In this document: positions 26,113 through 35,791 of the stretch, one piece after another
Layout of the letters: each line of letters begins with the position of its first letter
How positions within the stretch are numbered: the first letter of the stretch is position 1
Notes under the pieces: generated by a model
What the model was told of the DNA's origin: nothing
Seen by the model: only the letters and a program-made list of their open reading frames with translations
The model's database searches: none
Source of the DNA: Deltaproteobacteria bacterium
GTDB taxonomy: Bacteria > Desulfobacterota > Desulfobacteria > Desulfobacterales > UBA5852
DNA length: 44,433 bases
Direction of reading: 5' to 3'
Assembly: GCA_020444045.1 (NCBI GenBank)
Contig: JAHLLS010000034.1
Location: 1 to 44,433, forward strand
Translations under genes and position numbers: made by a program

Positions 26113-26488
26113 TGTCCATCCTCCTTCGTGGCATGGGGTCGATAGTAGACGATCGATGATTCTTTACAGGTCCGTAAATGTCTGGTAAATGCCGGCCGCT
26201 CTGACAACCGGCTCTAAATCGTAAATGATACGTAAAACAAAGGAACGTTACAAGAGCATCGTCAATCACCGGTTGTTAGCACCCAAACCGCATGGTGTCG
26301 GGTAACGGTCTTATACCGCTGTATATAACCTATAACTATAGGGCGATTACGGGAAATGGCAACAAACATGGGGCAGCTTTTGGTCGGGATCACGGTCAGC
26401 AGCCATCGGGATTACAACCGTGCGGAGAGGACTTCATGGTGCAGCAACCGGCTTTTCGCTGCGGGAATCTTTCGAAATCATGTTTCCA
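26113..26488. other. intergenic region upstream of the reductase gene
   Basis: No gene supported. It should contain the reductase promoter, but I find no clear -35/-10 pair and no sigma-54 site. The part beyond about 26400 borders the inverted-repeat element. Confidence 0.4.
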
Positions 26489-26609
26489 ACGGTTTCGTAA
26501 AACGTCCGAAATCAAGGCTTGCGAATCCCGAGGAAAAGGGCGTACTTGCGTTACGCCGCGATGACGAGGGATACGCGTAACGCGAATATCGGACGTTTTA
26601 CGAAACCGT
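26489..26609. repeat. 121-bp nested inverted-repeat element
   Basis: Perfect 21-bp outer arms at 26489-26509 and 26589-26609 (ACGGTTTCGTAAAACGTCCGA and complement, given here as 21 letters across the arm) enclose 79 bp. A second perfect 9-bp pair, GCGTTACGC at 26548-26556 and GCGTAACGC at 26575-26583, lies inside. The right arm ends on the first base of the ispD stop codon. No coding potential or transposase is present. It resembles a REP/MITE-type palindromic element and may also serve as a terminator or 3' stabiliser for ispD mRNA. Confidence 0.8.
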
Positions 26610-27316
26610 CAATTCTTGCCCGGTGCTTTGCGCGCATACCGCCAAATGGCTTCCGCCAGCTGCAAATCCTCCGGTGTCGTAATTTTGATGTTCATGCGGC
26701 TTCCCGGAACAATCGTCACGGCCCTTCCCAGGCGCTCCACCAACTGCCCGTCATCCGTTCCCATAAACCCCTCTTGGCGCGCCTGGTGGTGCGCTTCCCG
26801 AATGAGACCAAGCCGAAACCCCTGGGGTGTCTGGGCCATCCAGACCGCATCACGGGGCAGCGTTTGAACGATCCGTCCATCATCGCCCGTCTGCTTGAGT
26901 GTATCGCATGCGGCCACCGCTGTAAGACAGGCACCATATGCCATCGCAGCTTCCAGGCACCGGGACAGCACTTCCGTCGACACAAACGGTCGGACCCCAT
27001 CGTGGATCAGGACCACGTCATCCGCCTGCCCGCGACTCGCCGCAAGCCCTAAAAAAACACTTTCCTGGCGATCCCGCCCGCCTGGAATGATTTGCAATGT
27101 CGACGATGTGGACAACCCAGCGGCAATCTGCTCACGACAAGAAGCCGTTTCGTTGGCCGCGACCACAAGAATGATTTCTTCAAAAAGGCCGCTTTGGGTA
27201 AAAACGCTAAGCGTTCGTTTCAGAATCGGCACGCCACCCAGCGGCAAATACGGTTTTCGGATCGATCCGCCCATCCGGAGACCCTGCCCGGCAGCAACAA
27301 TGATGGCTGAACGCAT
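26609..27316 (-). CDS. ispD: 2-C-methyl-D-erythritol 4-phosphate cytidylyltransferase
   Basis: A 235-residue enzyme that joins CTP and methylerythritol phosphate in the non-mevalonate isoprenoid pathway. The nucleotide-binding start is IIVAAGQGLRMGGSIRKPYL, with the conserved Gly-rich loop and Lys20. HDGVRPFV (about residue 105) and the Gln-Thr-Pro-Gln-Gly-Phe stretch near residue 165 are family signatures, as is GTDDGQLVERLG near 190. Length is normal for the family. No ispF follows; the gene ends directly at an inverted-repeat element. It lies about 95 bp after the HPr-domain gene. Confidence 0.95.
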   Translation of the reverse strand: MRSAIIVAAGQGLRMGGSIRKPYLPLGGVPILKRTLSVFTQSGLFEEIILVVAANETASCREQIAAGLSTSSTLQIIPGGRDRQESVFLGLAASRGQADDVVLIHDGVRPFVSTEVLSRCLEAAMAYGACLTAVAACDTLKQTGDDGRIVQTLPRDAVWMAQTPQGFRLGLIREAHHQARQEGFMGTDDGQLVERLGRAVTIVPGSRMNIKITTPEDLQLAEAIWRYARKAPGKN

Positions 27317-27410
27317 AAGGTTTCTTATTGAAAGGAGAAGGGGGTTATATAACCTGCCGGGGCCTTTTTTAGACCCACAATAACCAGGTCAACGATCCAT
27401 CCTGGTGGAT

Positions 27411-28718
27411 TTAGCGTAAATAAAGAAGCTCTTTCGGCAACGGAACGCCTTTTCCCATGGTGTCTTCACCATAATTGACACCGGCCAGAATTTCGATGTC
27501 CTGGAGTGCCCTAACGTCGCCCTCGAAAACAACTTCCTTAATGTTTTCCTTGTTGATTTTCCCGCCCGCCCACTGGATATCCAGGACACTGCTGGCATCG
27601 AAGCGATCCTCTCCGATACACAATTCCACCTGTCCGCCAAAATGCTGAACGATTTTGGCAACCAGCAGGCTGGGTCGGCTATGGAAGCCAAGCTTCACGG
27701 GAATGCCGACCGTGATGGCGCCACGCTCGATATTTTCATTGAGGATTTCACTCGCCAATTGTTTCCCGGTGGTAAGAAAGTGACAGGCGTAGAAAAGGCC
27801 GTAATTGATCGTGCGGTCCAGAAGGTCTTCCGGCACGACCAGTTTGGAAAGCCGCTCCTGAACCTGCTGATAGATGTTCTTGAAACTGGTCCGGTGTTGA
27901 TGCCGTTCGTAAAAATGAAGCAGCCGCCCGATCATCTGCAGGAGATGAAATACGACGGAAAAATAGCTGCGCAACTGCTTGAGTTTGCGATTCCCGAATC
28001 GGTAGCCGCCTTGAATGACATAGGAATCAAAACTGGATTGCAGATTATGGACCAGCATCTCGAATCGTCGAATCTCAACCTCATTGACCTTGGTGGGTAC
28101 GATCGTGGCAAGGGCATCAACAGGGTAAGGTTCATAGAAACCAAGCTGATCGAAATTTTGGGCAATACTTAAAAATTCACTGGCGATTTTTACGATATGT
28201 TTCTTTTGCAAATCTTTGTTTTCATCATCGATATCGTAGTCCAGCAAGTCGGTCGATGTGATGCTGGGGAATTTGGTGGGGTCAAATCCTTTGGCCGGTG
28301 CCGGAATATCCAGGCGCGCGGCCTCGGCAATGATCGCCGGCGCCAGTTTGCATAGACAGGCATTCAAAAAATCCAGTGTCCGTTCGCCTTGAATCTCAAA
28401 TGCTTCGGAATCCGGAAGGTCGTAATAAACCAGACGATTGGTGATGTGTTTCTGTGAATAGGCGCCCAAACTGAGATGACGCGTCGTTGCCGTAAGTTCG
28501 CGGTAATAGTACCAGTCGTTATTATTCTTCGCTCCGTGGAAGTCGAGAAAATCTTCCATCAGCTGCGTCGTGCCGATCAGTTTGGAATAAAGCTTTTTGG
28601 TGAAAAAACTTCGGTCACCGTTAGATGCGATAATGTATTCGCAACAGCGCAAAAAATCGTGTGAAAAAATGCGCACCTTTTCTCGAAACGATATGATGTG
28701 TTCTTGGGTATCTTCCAT
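27411..28718 (-). CDS. HPr-domain fusion protein with unknown N-terminal region
   Basis: A 435-residue soluble protein. The last 100 residues form a PTS HPr-like domain with the phospho-acceptor motif KLGFHSRPS (His346, followed by the conserved Arg and Pro) and the regulatory-serine region DASSVLDIQ; both match HPr. The first about 330 residues are helical, rich in aromatic and charged residues (DWYYYRELTATTRHLS, FLSIAQNFDQLGFYEPY), and match no family I can name. No PTS enzyme I or permease gene is nearby. The protein may be a phosphorylation-dependent regulator. It lies 93 bp downstream of the RNase P RNA and is transcribed in the same direction. Confidence 0.82.
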   Translation of the reverse strand: MEDTQEHIISFREKVRIFSHDFLRCCEYIIASNGDRSFFTKKLYSKLIGTTQLMEDFLDFHGAKNNNDWYYYRELTATTRHLSLGAYSQKHITNRLVYYDLPDSEAFEIQGERTLDFLNACLCKLAPAIIAEAARLDIPAPAKGFDPTKFPSITSTDLLDYDIDDENKDLQKKHIVKIASEFLSIAQNFDQLGFYEPYPVDALATIVPTKVNEVEIRRFEMLVHNLQSSFDSYVIQGGYRFGNRKLKQLRSYFSVVFHLLQMIGRLLHFYERHQHRTSFKNIYQQVQERLSKLVVPEDLLDRTINYGLFYACHFLTTGKQLASEILNENIERGAITVGIPVKLGFHSRPSLLVAKIVQHFGGQVELCIGEDRFDASSVLDIQWAGGKINKENIKEVVFEGDVRALQDIEILAGVNYGEDTMGKGVPLPKELLYLR

Positions 28719-28810
28719 TCAACCACACTACCAAGCGATTACGTTAATAGGGACTGCACGGTTTGCCACCGCCCAAACGGTTGATGACATAAGGTATGCA
28801 GTGAAAAAAA

Positions 28811-29195
<385 letters not shown>

Positions 29196-29393
29196 GCCGC
29201 ACGCGCCATCCTGTCAGTCGTTAGTGCCCCTCCAGAAATCGGCAAATTTGGTTGAGATCAAGTCGCGCGAAAAATTTAACCGCAGGCCTATGGGTGATAA
29301 TCCGAGGATTCAATTTTTCGCCCAACGCCGATATTTATCCGCCTTCGGCGGGTCGGGCAAATTGGCCATTTATGGACGGGCACTTAATATATT

Positions 29394-30116
29394 TCAGGAG
29401 TTATCCCAATACAGAATTCTATTACAGAAGGGGCACAATTTCAAGCTGTCAAACCGCTGCAACTCATTGTAGGTCTGGGGAGGGATATTCATGTGGCAGC
29501 CCATACAGATTGAATTGCGCGCAGGGGCCAACGCCTTGCCATCCGGACTCATTTTTTTTACTTTGACAAAGGCCTTGAACAATTCCGGTGTCAGGTCGGC
29601 TTCCACCGCCTTCACTTCACGGGTAAGCTCGGCAAACCGCGTTTCGCTTTCCGAAGCTTCCAATGTCACGGCTTTTTTATCGGATGTCACCTGGTCATCG
29701 AGCTGACGATGCTCTTCCTCTTGAGCGCTGATCTTCTGGCCGAGCGTTTCCATCTCCGACATGCATTCGAGCATCTCATCTTCGATCTGCGATTTGCGCG
29801 CCCGCAGCTGTTCTTCTTCCTTGAGAAGCGATTGATATTCGCGGTTGGTTTTGACAGATCGTCGTTTCTCTTCGATTTTGCCAATAAGCGCGGTGTTTAC
29901 ATGAACCTGTTCTTCAAGTTCACGGTGTTGCTCCTGCAATGCCGACAGGGCCTGTTTTTCCTTATCGATGGTCTTCGTAAACGCACTCAACTCTTTATCC
30001 AGAGCAGCAATTTTGTCCGCTACGGCATTGAGAATGCTTTGAACCGCCTTTCTCTGGATCTCGATTTCTTGAAGGTTTAAAAGCGTTTCCAACTGTGCTC
30101 GGGTAATTGCTGTCAT
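29394..30116 (-). CDS. coiled-coil protein with C4 zinc ribbon
   Basis: A 240-residue protein. Residues about 10-185 are a long antiparallel coiled coil with heptads rich in Glu, Lys and Leu. The C-terminus has two Cys pairs, CMGCH and CPFCN, about 20 residues apart, forming a C4 zinc ribbon of the family often annotated as zf-RING_7/DUF164. Members are common between nif3-like and rnpB genes in this phylum; a nucleic-acid-binding role is presumed but not shown. It follows the NIF3-family gene by about 150 bp, upstream of rnpB. Confidence 0.9.
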   Translation of the reverse strand: MTAITRAQLETLLNLQEIEIQRKAVQSILNAVADKIAALDKELSAFTKTIDKEKQALSALQEQHRELEEQVHVNTALIGKIEEKRRSVKTNREYQSLLKEEEQLRARKSQIEDEMLECMSEMETLGQKISAQEEEHRQLDDQVTSDKKAVTLEASESETRFAELTREVKAVEADLTPELFKAFVKVKKMSPDGKALAPARNSICMGCHMNIPPQTYNELQRFDSLKLCPFCNRILYWDNS

Positions 30117-30263
30117 CGTCTTTCAGGCACTCCTTAGCATGATTTATCCGTGGTGCGTTCGTCCGGTATCCGCCGCTGGAAAGCACGGGAACCACGGATC
30201 AAGGGTTCAATTCATTTTTTCGTTCCGCACAACAGCAGAAGCCGTATTCATCGAAAACGGACA

Positions 30264-31067
30264 TCAAACCGTCTTAAACGGTGCCTGCTCATTCAAACAA
30301 GCGGCCACTGTGACATCCAGGCCTCCGGCAGTCAACTGGTCCGCCAACTGCTTCGCAAGTGATTCCAAAATGATGTGTTCCGATTCATAGTGACCGATAT
30401 CGATCACACCCAGCCCACGGGCCTCGACCTCCCGCGCCTCGTGATACCGCACGTCACCGGTAATGTAAACTTGGGCACCGGAAGCAAAAAAAGCATCCAA
30501 CAGACCCGACCCACTGCCGGAACAGAGCGCGACACGCTGAATCGATAGGTGCGGGTTACCGGCAAACCGGATGTGCGGTAAGGCCATCCGGGATTTGATG
30601 GCAACCGCAAGATCCGCCAGCGTTGTTCGATCCGGCAGGCTGCCGACGCGGCCCAATCCGCAATGCGGTTGCTCCGCCAGTGGTTGCAATACCGTCAGAT
30701 GATCGACCTTCAAGTGTGACGCCAGGACATCGTTCACTCCGCCGGTTACACTGTCCAGGTTGGTATGGGCCGACATAACGGCAATTTGATGGTGTAATAA
30801 TTCCTGCAAAAAGCCCCCCACCGGCGTATCCAAATCCACTGAGCGCAAGGGGCTGAAAATAAGCGGGTGATGCATCACCAAAGCATCGGCCTGGCGATGG
30901 CGCGCTTCTGCCATAACCTCCGGTGTCAGGTCTAATGCGGTCAGCACCCGTTTGACCGGCCATTGGCGACTGCCAACCTGCAAGCCGACATTATCCCACG
31001 ATTCAGCCAGCGCCACCGGTGCAATGGTTTCGAGCGCCATAAGAATATCGTTGACGGTGGCATCCAT
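30264..31067 (-). CDS. NIF3/DUF34-family dinuclear-metal protein
   Basis: A 267-residue member of the NIF3 family. Metal ligands are visible in ALVMHHPLIFSPLR (about residue 65) and SAHTNLDSVTGGVNDVLA (about residue 98), and near the C-terminus in DIGHYESEHIILESLA. Family proteins form hexameric toroids with two metal ions per subunit; one proposed role is GTP cyclohydrolase-like activity, but the cellular role is unsettled. Length is at the short end, lacking the PII-like insert of longer relatives. The terminator at 31096 separates it from the tRNA gene. Confidence 0.93.
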   Translation of the reverse strand: MDATVNDILMALETIAPVALAESWDNVGLQVGSRQWPVKRVLTALDLTPEVMAEARHRQADALVMHHPLIFSPLRSVDLDTPVGGFLQELLHHQIAVMSAHTNLDSVTGGVNDVLASHLKVDHLTVLQPLAEQPHCGLGRVGSLPDRTTLADLAVAIKSRMALPHIRFAGNPHLSIQRVALCSGSGSGLLDAFFASGAQVYITGDVRYHEAREVEARGLGVIDIGHYESEHIILESLAKQLADQLTAGGLDVTVAACLNEQAPFKTV

Positions 31068-31095
31068 CAGGCCGTGACACCCCGTTTTGCAGATG

Positions 31096-31131
31096 CAAAA
31101 AAGGCGTGGTCCCTGAGTGAACCACGCCTTT
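31096..31131 (-). terminator. rho-independent terminator after the tRNA gene
   Basis: GGCGTGGT at 31103-31110 pairs with ACCACGCC at 31121-31128 across a ten-base loop. On the minus strand the stem is followed by six Ts. It would end transcription coming from the tRNA gene before the NIF3-family gene. Confidence 0.85.
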
Positions 31132-31258
31132 CGGAGTCATCGATCGGAGGCAATGTTGTGGCCCCCTTGAAAATTTTACAACGCTCCTTGTCCATACCGA
31201 TCATACCCTCATCCACCACACCGGCGCCCTAGTTCGGCATCATACCGTAAAAAAGAAA

Positions 31259-31331
31259 TGGGCCCACCTGGGATCGAACCAGGGACCTACCGGTTATGAG
31301 CCGGTGGCTCTGCCAGCTGAGCTATGGGCCC
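31259..31331 (-). tRNA. tRNA with anticodon CAU, probably tRNA-Ile2
   Basis: A 73-nt cloverleaf on the minus strand: acceptor GGGCCCA/TGGGCCC, D arm GCTC-GAGC, anticodon arm ACCGG-CTCATAA-CCGGT, T arm CCTGG-TTCGATC-CCAGG, discriminator A. The CCA end is not encoded. CAU serves Met or, after lysidine modification by TilS, Ile (AUA codon). The acceptor has C4-G69 and C5-G68, pairs known as TilS identity determinants in E. coli tRNA-Ile2, whereas elongator tRNA-Met differs there; this favours Ile2. Confidence 0.9.
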
Positions 31332-31357
31332 GCAAGGCTCCCGAAAGAGCGTCATCT

Positions 31358-31386
31358 GTACTATCTGCCTCTATTGGTTTTGTCAA
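31358..31386 (-). promoter_or_regulatory. probable housekeeping promoter of the tRNA
   Basis: The minus strand has a perfect -35 TTGACA (31381-31386), a 17-base spacer and a poor -10 TAGTAC (31358-31363), predicting a start about 20 bases before the tRNA. Confidence 0.5.
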
Positions 31387-31461
31387 GCCGTGCCACCACA
31401 CCGCACAACGACGGGGGGCGTTCAAACCGATCGGCCAACCATGACCGCCCCCCCAGAGTTT

Positions 31462-33696
31462 TCAGCTCTCGATAAAGTATTTCAGTTTTCGACTGCGGGT
31501 CGGGTGGCGAAGCTTACGCAGCGCCTTGGCTTCAATCTGGCGAATGCGTTCGCGCGTCACAGCGAAATCCTGTCCCACTTCTTCAAGCGTATGGTCCGCC
31601 TTCTCCCCGATCCCGAACCGCATGCGCAACACCTTTTCCTCCCGCGGCGTTAACGTTGCCAAGACCTTACGGGTTTGCTCCGCCAAATTAAGGCTAACCG
31701 CCGCGTCGGAAGGCAGCATAAATTTCTTGTCCTCGATAAAATCGCCCAAATGGCTGTCTTCCTCCTCCCCGATGGGTGTCTCCAGCGAAATGGGTTCACG
31801 TGCGATCTTTAAGACTTTACGCACTTTTTCAAGTGGGATTTCCATTTTTTCCGCAATTTCTTCCGGGGAAGGCTCACGCCCCTGTTCCTGCACCAAATAA
31901 CGCGAGGTCCGAATCAGTTTGTTGATGGTTTCAATCATATGGACGGGAATCCGAATCGTGCGGGCCTGGTCGGCAATAGCACGGGTAATTGCCTGACGAA
32001 TCCACCAGGTGGCATAGGTGCTGAATTTATACCCCCTTCGGTATTCAAATTTATCAACGGCCTTCATCAGGCCGATATTCCCTTCCTGGATGAGATCGAG
32101 AAACTGCAAACCGCGATTCGTATACTTCTTGGCAATGCTCACCACGAGCCGCAGATTGGCCTTGGTCAACTCGCTTTTCGCCAGCTTGGCCCGTACCCGT
32201 CCCTCATCGACACTGGTGATAATCCGTTTGAGAATGCGGTTATTGGCATTGATTTGACTTTCTTTTTCCTCCAACTGGTCGCGGACATCGCACAGTTCCT
32301 TGTAGATCAGACCGAGCTCCTTGTGGGTTAAATCGACACGGACCTTTGCCCACTTGACAAACCGGGTTTCCGAAGCCAGGTTGTCGCGCAATTCATTGAT
32401 GGGGGCATCCACAACGTCGGCATAAATTGCGATGGTTTTATTGCGGGATTCAAACCACTCAATCTGGTTGCGAATGATCGTTTCCATTTTTTCGACGATG
32501 CCGCTTTCCAATCGCCAGTCTTTCAGCAAGCTGAAAATTTTCTGCGTCCGACGGGATATCGCCCGTCGAATACGGCGCTGCTCATCGGCTTTGGCATCCG
32601 ACCGAAAAAGTTTTTCCCGAAACGTACGATTTTCCTCGTTGATCGCGCGGATAGCTTCTATCGTTTGCAGAAAGCGGTTTGTCTGTTCGTCTTCATCGAC
32701 AACGTTATCCCCCTCATCGATGTCACGCAAAACGTTTTTGGGGCGCAAGGCGCCGCTCAGGATGTGGTCCCCCAACTCCAGAATACAGTCAACCGCCGTG
32801 GTCGTGTCCAAAAGCGCTCGCAACACTTCCTGCTCGCCGGCCTCGATTTTTTTGGCAATCTCGACCTCGCCCTCGCGGCTCAGCAAAGTTACATTACCCA
32901 TTTCACGCAGATACATCTTCACGGGATCCGTAACACTGCCAAAATCCGTAAGCCCGGCATCAGCCATCGGGATTTTTCCGTCTTCAATGTTTTTAGTTTT
33001 GTCCGTCAGGCTCTGTTTCTCCTCATCCAAGACCTCGATGTCGTATTCATCGAACATCATCAGGGTATCGTCGATTTGATTGGGCGACATCAGTTCGTCG
33101 GGAAGGACCTGATTGATCTCGTTGTAGGTCAGAAACCCCTGGGCTTTTCCCTTGGCCACCAATGTCTCTAATACCTGGACGACGGCATCCTTCCCGTCGT
33201 CGACACTCGCTTTTTGCGGTGCGTTCTTGGCGGCGGTCGTTTCCTTGACAGAGGGTTTTGAGGTTTCGTCCTTCTTGGCAGGGGAAACATTGGGTCGAGC
33301 GGCTTTTTTGGTGGCCTTGGTTTTTTTTGATTTGACCGTCTTTTTTGGAGGCGAAGATTTGTGATTGTCCGTTTTTCGAGCCTCAACTTTTTTCTTCGAT
33401 ACCGCCTTCTTTTTAGCGGCTGTTTTCTTGGCGGAGGTCGCTTTTTTAACGTTGGTTGCCTTCTTTTTCGCCGTTGTTTTGACGGTTTTGGAAGACGTCA
33501 TGGATTCGGCGGTCGCCTTTTGGGCTTCCTTTTTTTTGGCAGTTTCTTTTTTCGAAGACTTGGTGGTGCGCGGTTTAGCCGCCGCCGGCTTTTTCCGCTG
33601 ATCTGCCTTAGCCTTTTTAGTCGTCTTGGCCTTGGCTGCCGTCGTTTTTTTCTGCTTGGCGGATTCTTCTGTCTTTGCCGCGGCTTTCTTTGCCAT
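31462..33696 (-). CDS. rpoD: primary sigma factor RpoD with lysine-rich N-terminal extension
   Basis: A 744-residue sigma-70. Residues about 1-170 are an extreme Lys/Ala/Thr-rich stretch with repeated KK, AKK and KKA steps, resembling histone-H1-like tails. Region 1.1 follows (VVQVLETLVAKGKAQGFLTY), then region 1.2 (DPVKMYLREMGNV), regions 2.1-2.4 (NLRLVVSIAKKY, GLQFLDLIQEGNIGLMKAVD, STYATWWIRQAITRAI), region 3 and region 4.2 helix-turn-helix (HTLEEVGQDFAVTRERIRQIE). GGGAGG precedes the ATG at 33696. It follows dnaG by about 100 bp in the classic macromolecular-synthesis order. The basic extension is far longer than in E. coli RpoD and probably binds DNA or polymerase non-specifically (inference). 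Confidence 0.97.
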   Translation of the reverse strand: MAKKAAAKTEESAKQKKTTAAKAKTTKKAKADQRKKPAAAKPRTTKSSKKETAKKKEAQKATAESMTSSKTVKTTAKKKATNVKKATSAKKTAAKKKAVSKKKVEARKTDNHKSSPPKKTVKSKKTKATKKAARPNVSPAKKDETSKPSVKETTAAKNAPQKASVDDGKDAVVQVLETLVAKGKAQGFLTYNEINQVLPDELMSPNQIDDTLMMFDEYDIEVLDEEKQSLTDKTKNIEDGKIPMADAGLTDFGSVTDPVKMYLREMGNVTLLSREGEVEIAKKIEAGEQEVLRALLDTTTAVDCILELGDHILSGALRPKNVLRDIDEGDNVVDEDEQTNRFLQTIEAIRAINEENRTFREKLFRSDAKADEQRRIRRAISRRTQKIFSLLKDWRLESGIVEKMETIIRNQIEWFESRNKTIAIYADVVDAPINELRDNLASETRFVKWAKVRVDLTHKELGLIYKELCDVRDQLEEKESQINANNRILKRIITSVDEGRVRAKLAKSELTKANLRLVVSIAKKYTNRGLQFLDLIQEGNIGLMKAVDKFEYRRGYKFSTYATWWIRQAITRAIADQARTIRIPVHMIETINKLIRTSRYLVQEQGREPSPEEIAEKMEIPLEKVRKVLKIAREPISLETPIGEEEDSHLGDFIEDKKFMLPSDAAVSLNLAEQTRKVLATLTPREEKVLRMRFGIGEKADHTLEEVGQDFAVTRERIRQIEAKALRKLRHPTRSRKLKYFIES

Positions 33697-33796
33697 AAAA
33701 ACTTGCCTCCCGCATACGTGGTATTGATGCATTCAATCTATAAAAAAGAGGAACCGAACAGCGCGGGCATTGCCCGATCGAATCAGTCCGCCTCCT

Positions 33797-35614
33797 TTAG
33801 GAATCCAGCTTTTTTTGATAGGCTCGCAGCCGATCGAGATGCTTCTGCTTTTCCTTCAAAAGCTGCAACGAGCGCTCTTCGTCATGATCCTTTTCAGCCT
33901 GCTTGATCTGCTCATACAACGGTGTGGCTTCCTGTCGGTTTCTCGTTGCCACGAAATGATGGATGAAATTCAAGCACCCCCGATAATCCCACACCTCTTC
34001 GCGAAGACTCAATTGGGCCTTCAGCCTGCGGAGCGTATCGTGTTCTTCGTTCTCAGGCCTGTCTTTTGCTTGGACAGCGGAATCCTCCCCTGCCAAAACA
34101 TCCTGCCCAATCGCCCGCAGCATCGGATCTTCGATCAATGCCACGATGTTGAACTTGCGCACTTCGGGCAAAATATCCTGAAACTGGAGCATCATGGCCA
34201 CCAACTGCCGCTCGATGGGGCTCCCGGCCGACCCATTTTTCGACATCGTCGATGCGGGTGGCGCCATCCGCACCAAGCGCCCTTCTGGGGAACCCGATGC
34301 AGCGGTCGAAGCCACCTGCCGGATTCTTTCCAGAATGGCCGTTTCGTCAATATCGACCCGTTCCGATAAATACTTGATGTAAACCGACCGCGCCACGGGA
34401 TCATCGAAAGCAGCCATCGGTTCGGCGACATCCCCCAGTGTCTTGATTCGCCCCTCCATGCTGGTCCCATGGCGCTCAATCGCGGCATCGATCAAAAACG
34501 GCATGATACCCTTGGTTTTTTGGGCCTTTTCAATAAACGCCTCAGGGCCGAATTTCGTCATGAACGTATCCGGGTCATGCCCGGGGGGCAGCACCAGAAT
34601 ACGGGCATCGACGAATTCCCGCGCAAAAATATCGATGCTGCGGTGTGCGGCCTTGATGCCGGCTTCATCCGAATCAAAAACCAAAATCGCACGGCCTGAT
34701 TGGCCGATATACCCCCGCAGCATACGGACATGGTGGTTTGTCAGAGCTGTCCCCAGCGTGCCGACCACGTTTCGAATGCCGTTTTGGTGCAACGCGATAA
34801 CATCGAAATAACCTTCAACAATATAAACCAGTTCTGCGGCTCTGCAATGTGCCTGGGCAATATCCAGGCCGTACAGGGAATGGCTCTTGCGGTAAACCTC
34901 GGTTTCCGGTGAATTCAAGTATTTGGGCAGGGCATCATCAAGCACCCGTCCACCGAAAGCGATCACCTTGCCGCGATGGTTCGAAATCGGAAATATAATC
35001 CGCTCACGAAAGCGGTCGTAATACCCCTGCCCTTGCCGCCGGGGGGCCACCAGCCCCGCCTTGTATGCCACGTCCAATGGAACGCCGCGACGCTCGAAAT
35101 ACCGCGTTAGATTGTCCCAGCCGACCGGTGCGAACCCGATGCGATAGGCATCGATAACCTCCGGTCGAAACCCGCGCTTGCTGAGATAATCGCGTGCGGC
35201 CTGACCGCGGGGATCACGCTGCAACGTTTTTTGATAGAGACCCACCGTCAAGTTGTTGAGATCTAAAATTGCCTCCCGTTCACTCAGACGACGCTTCTGT
35301 TCCGGTGTCTGGCGTTGTTCCGGCAGTGCCACACCGGTTCGTTCGGCCAGGAGCTTGACCGTTTCCGGAAACGACGTCCCCTGCTGTTTCATCAAGAAAC
35401 TGAATACGTTGCCACCCTCGCCGCATCCAAAACAGTAAAACATCTGCTTATCGGGACTGACGGTAAAAGAAGGCGTCTTTTCAGCGTGAAAGGGACAAAG
35501 TCCCAAGTAGTTTTTACCGGCTTTCTTGAGCAAAACCGTCTCACCCACCACATCGACGATATTGCATGCATCCTTTATTTCTGCGATTTTTTCTTCCGGT
35601 ATGAAAGACGCCAA
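33797..35614 (-). CDS. dnaG: DNA primase
   Basis: A 605-residue primase that makes RNA primers at the replication fork. The N-terminal CHC2 zinc finger has Cys40, His43, Cys61 and Cys64 (LCPFHAEKTPSF and FYCFGCGEGG). The catalytic core includes the Toprim motifs IVEGYFDVIAL and VFDSDEAG with their metal-binding acids. A C-terminal region of about 170 residues, ending in a charged helix, would contact DnaB helicase. Length is normal. It is upstream of rpoD on the same strand. Confidence 0.97.
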   Translation of the reverse strand: MASFIPEEKIAEIKDACNIVDVVGETVLLKKAGKNYLGLCPFHAEKTPSFTVSPDKQMFYCFGCGEGGNVFSFLMKQQGTSFPETVKLLAERTGVALPEQRQTPEQKRRLSEREAILDLNNLTVGLYQKTLQRDPRGQAARDYLSKRGFRPEVIDAYRIGFAPVGWDNLTRYFERRGVPLDVAYKAGLVAPRRQGQGYYDRFRERIIFPISNHRGKVIAFGGRVLDDALPKYLNSPETEVYRKSHSLYGLDIAQAHCRAAELVYIVEGYFDVIALHQNGIRNVVGTLGTALTNHHVRMLRGYIGQSGRAILVFDSDEAGIKAAHRSIDIFAREFVDARILVLPPGHDPDTFMTKFGPEAFIEKAQKTKGIMPFLIDAAIERHGTSMEGRIKTLGDVAEPMAAFDDPVARSVYIKYLSERVDIDETAILERIRQVASTAASGSPEGRLVRMAPPASTMSKNGSAGSPIERQLVAMMLQFQDILPEVRKFNIVALIEDPMLRAIGQDVLAGEDSAVQAKDRPENEEHDTLRRLKAQLSLREEVWDYRGCLNFIHHFVATRNRQEATPLYEQIKQAEKDHDEERSLQLLKEKQKHLDRLRAYQKKLDS

Positions 35615-35762
35615 CCAGTGATTCCTCCCGGCGGTAAAACGAGTGGATAAACGAATGGATGGGGGGTGTTAGATGGGATGGAGCTTGACCGGCTGCGTTT
35701 TATATTTCACTCGGGTCACAGTGATTCCCATAGTGCCATATTAAAAATTATTTAAACGCAGT

Positions 35763-35791
35763 TAGATAGATTAGCGGCTTATTTTTGTCAA
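35763..35791 (-). promoter_or_regulatory. possible housekeeping promoter of dnaG-rpoD
   Basis: The minus strand has a perfect -35 TTGACA (35786-35791), a 17-base spacer and TATCTA at -10, only three of six consensus bases. The predicted start is near 35756, about 140 bases before dnaG. Confidence 0.4.
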
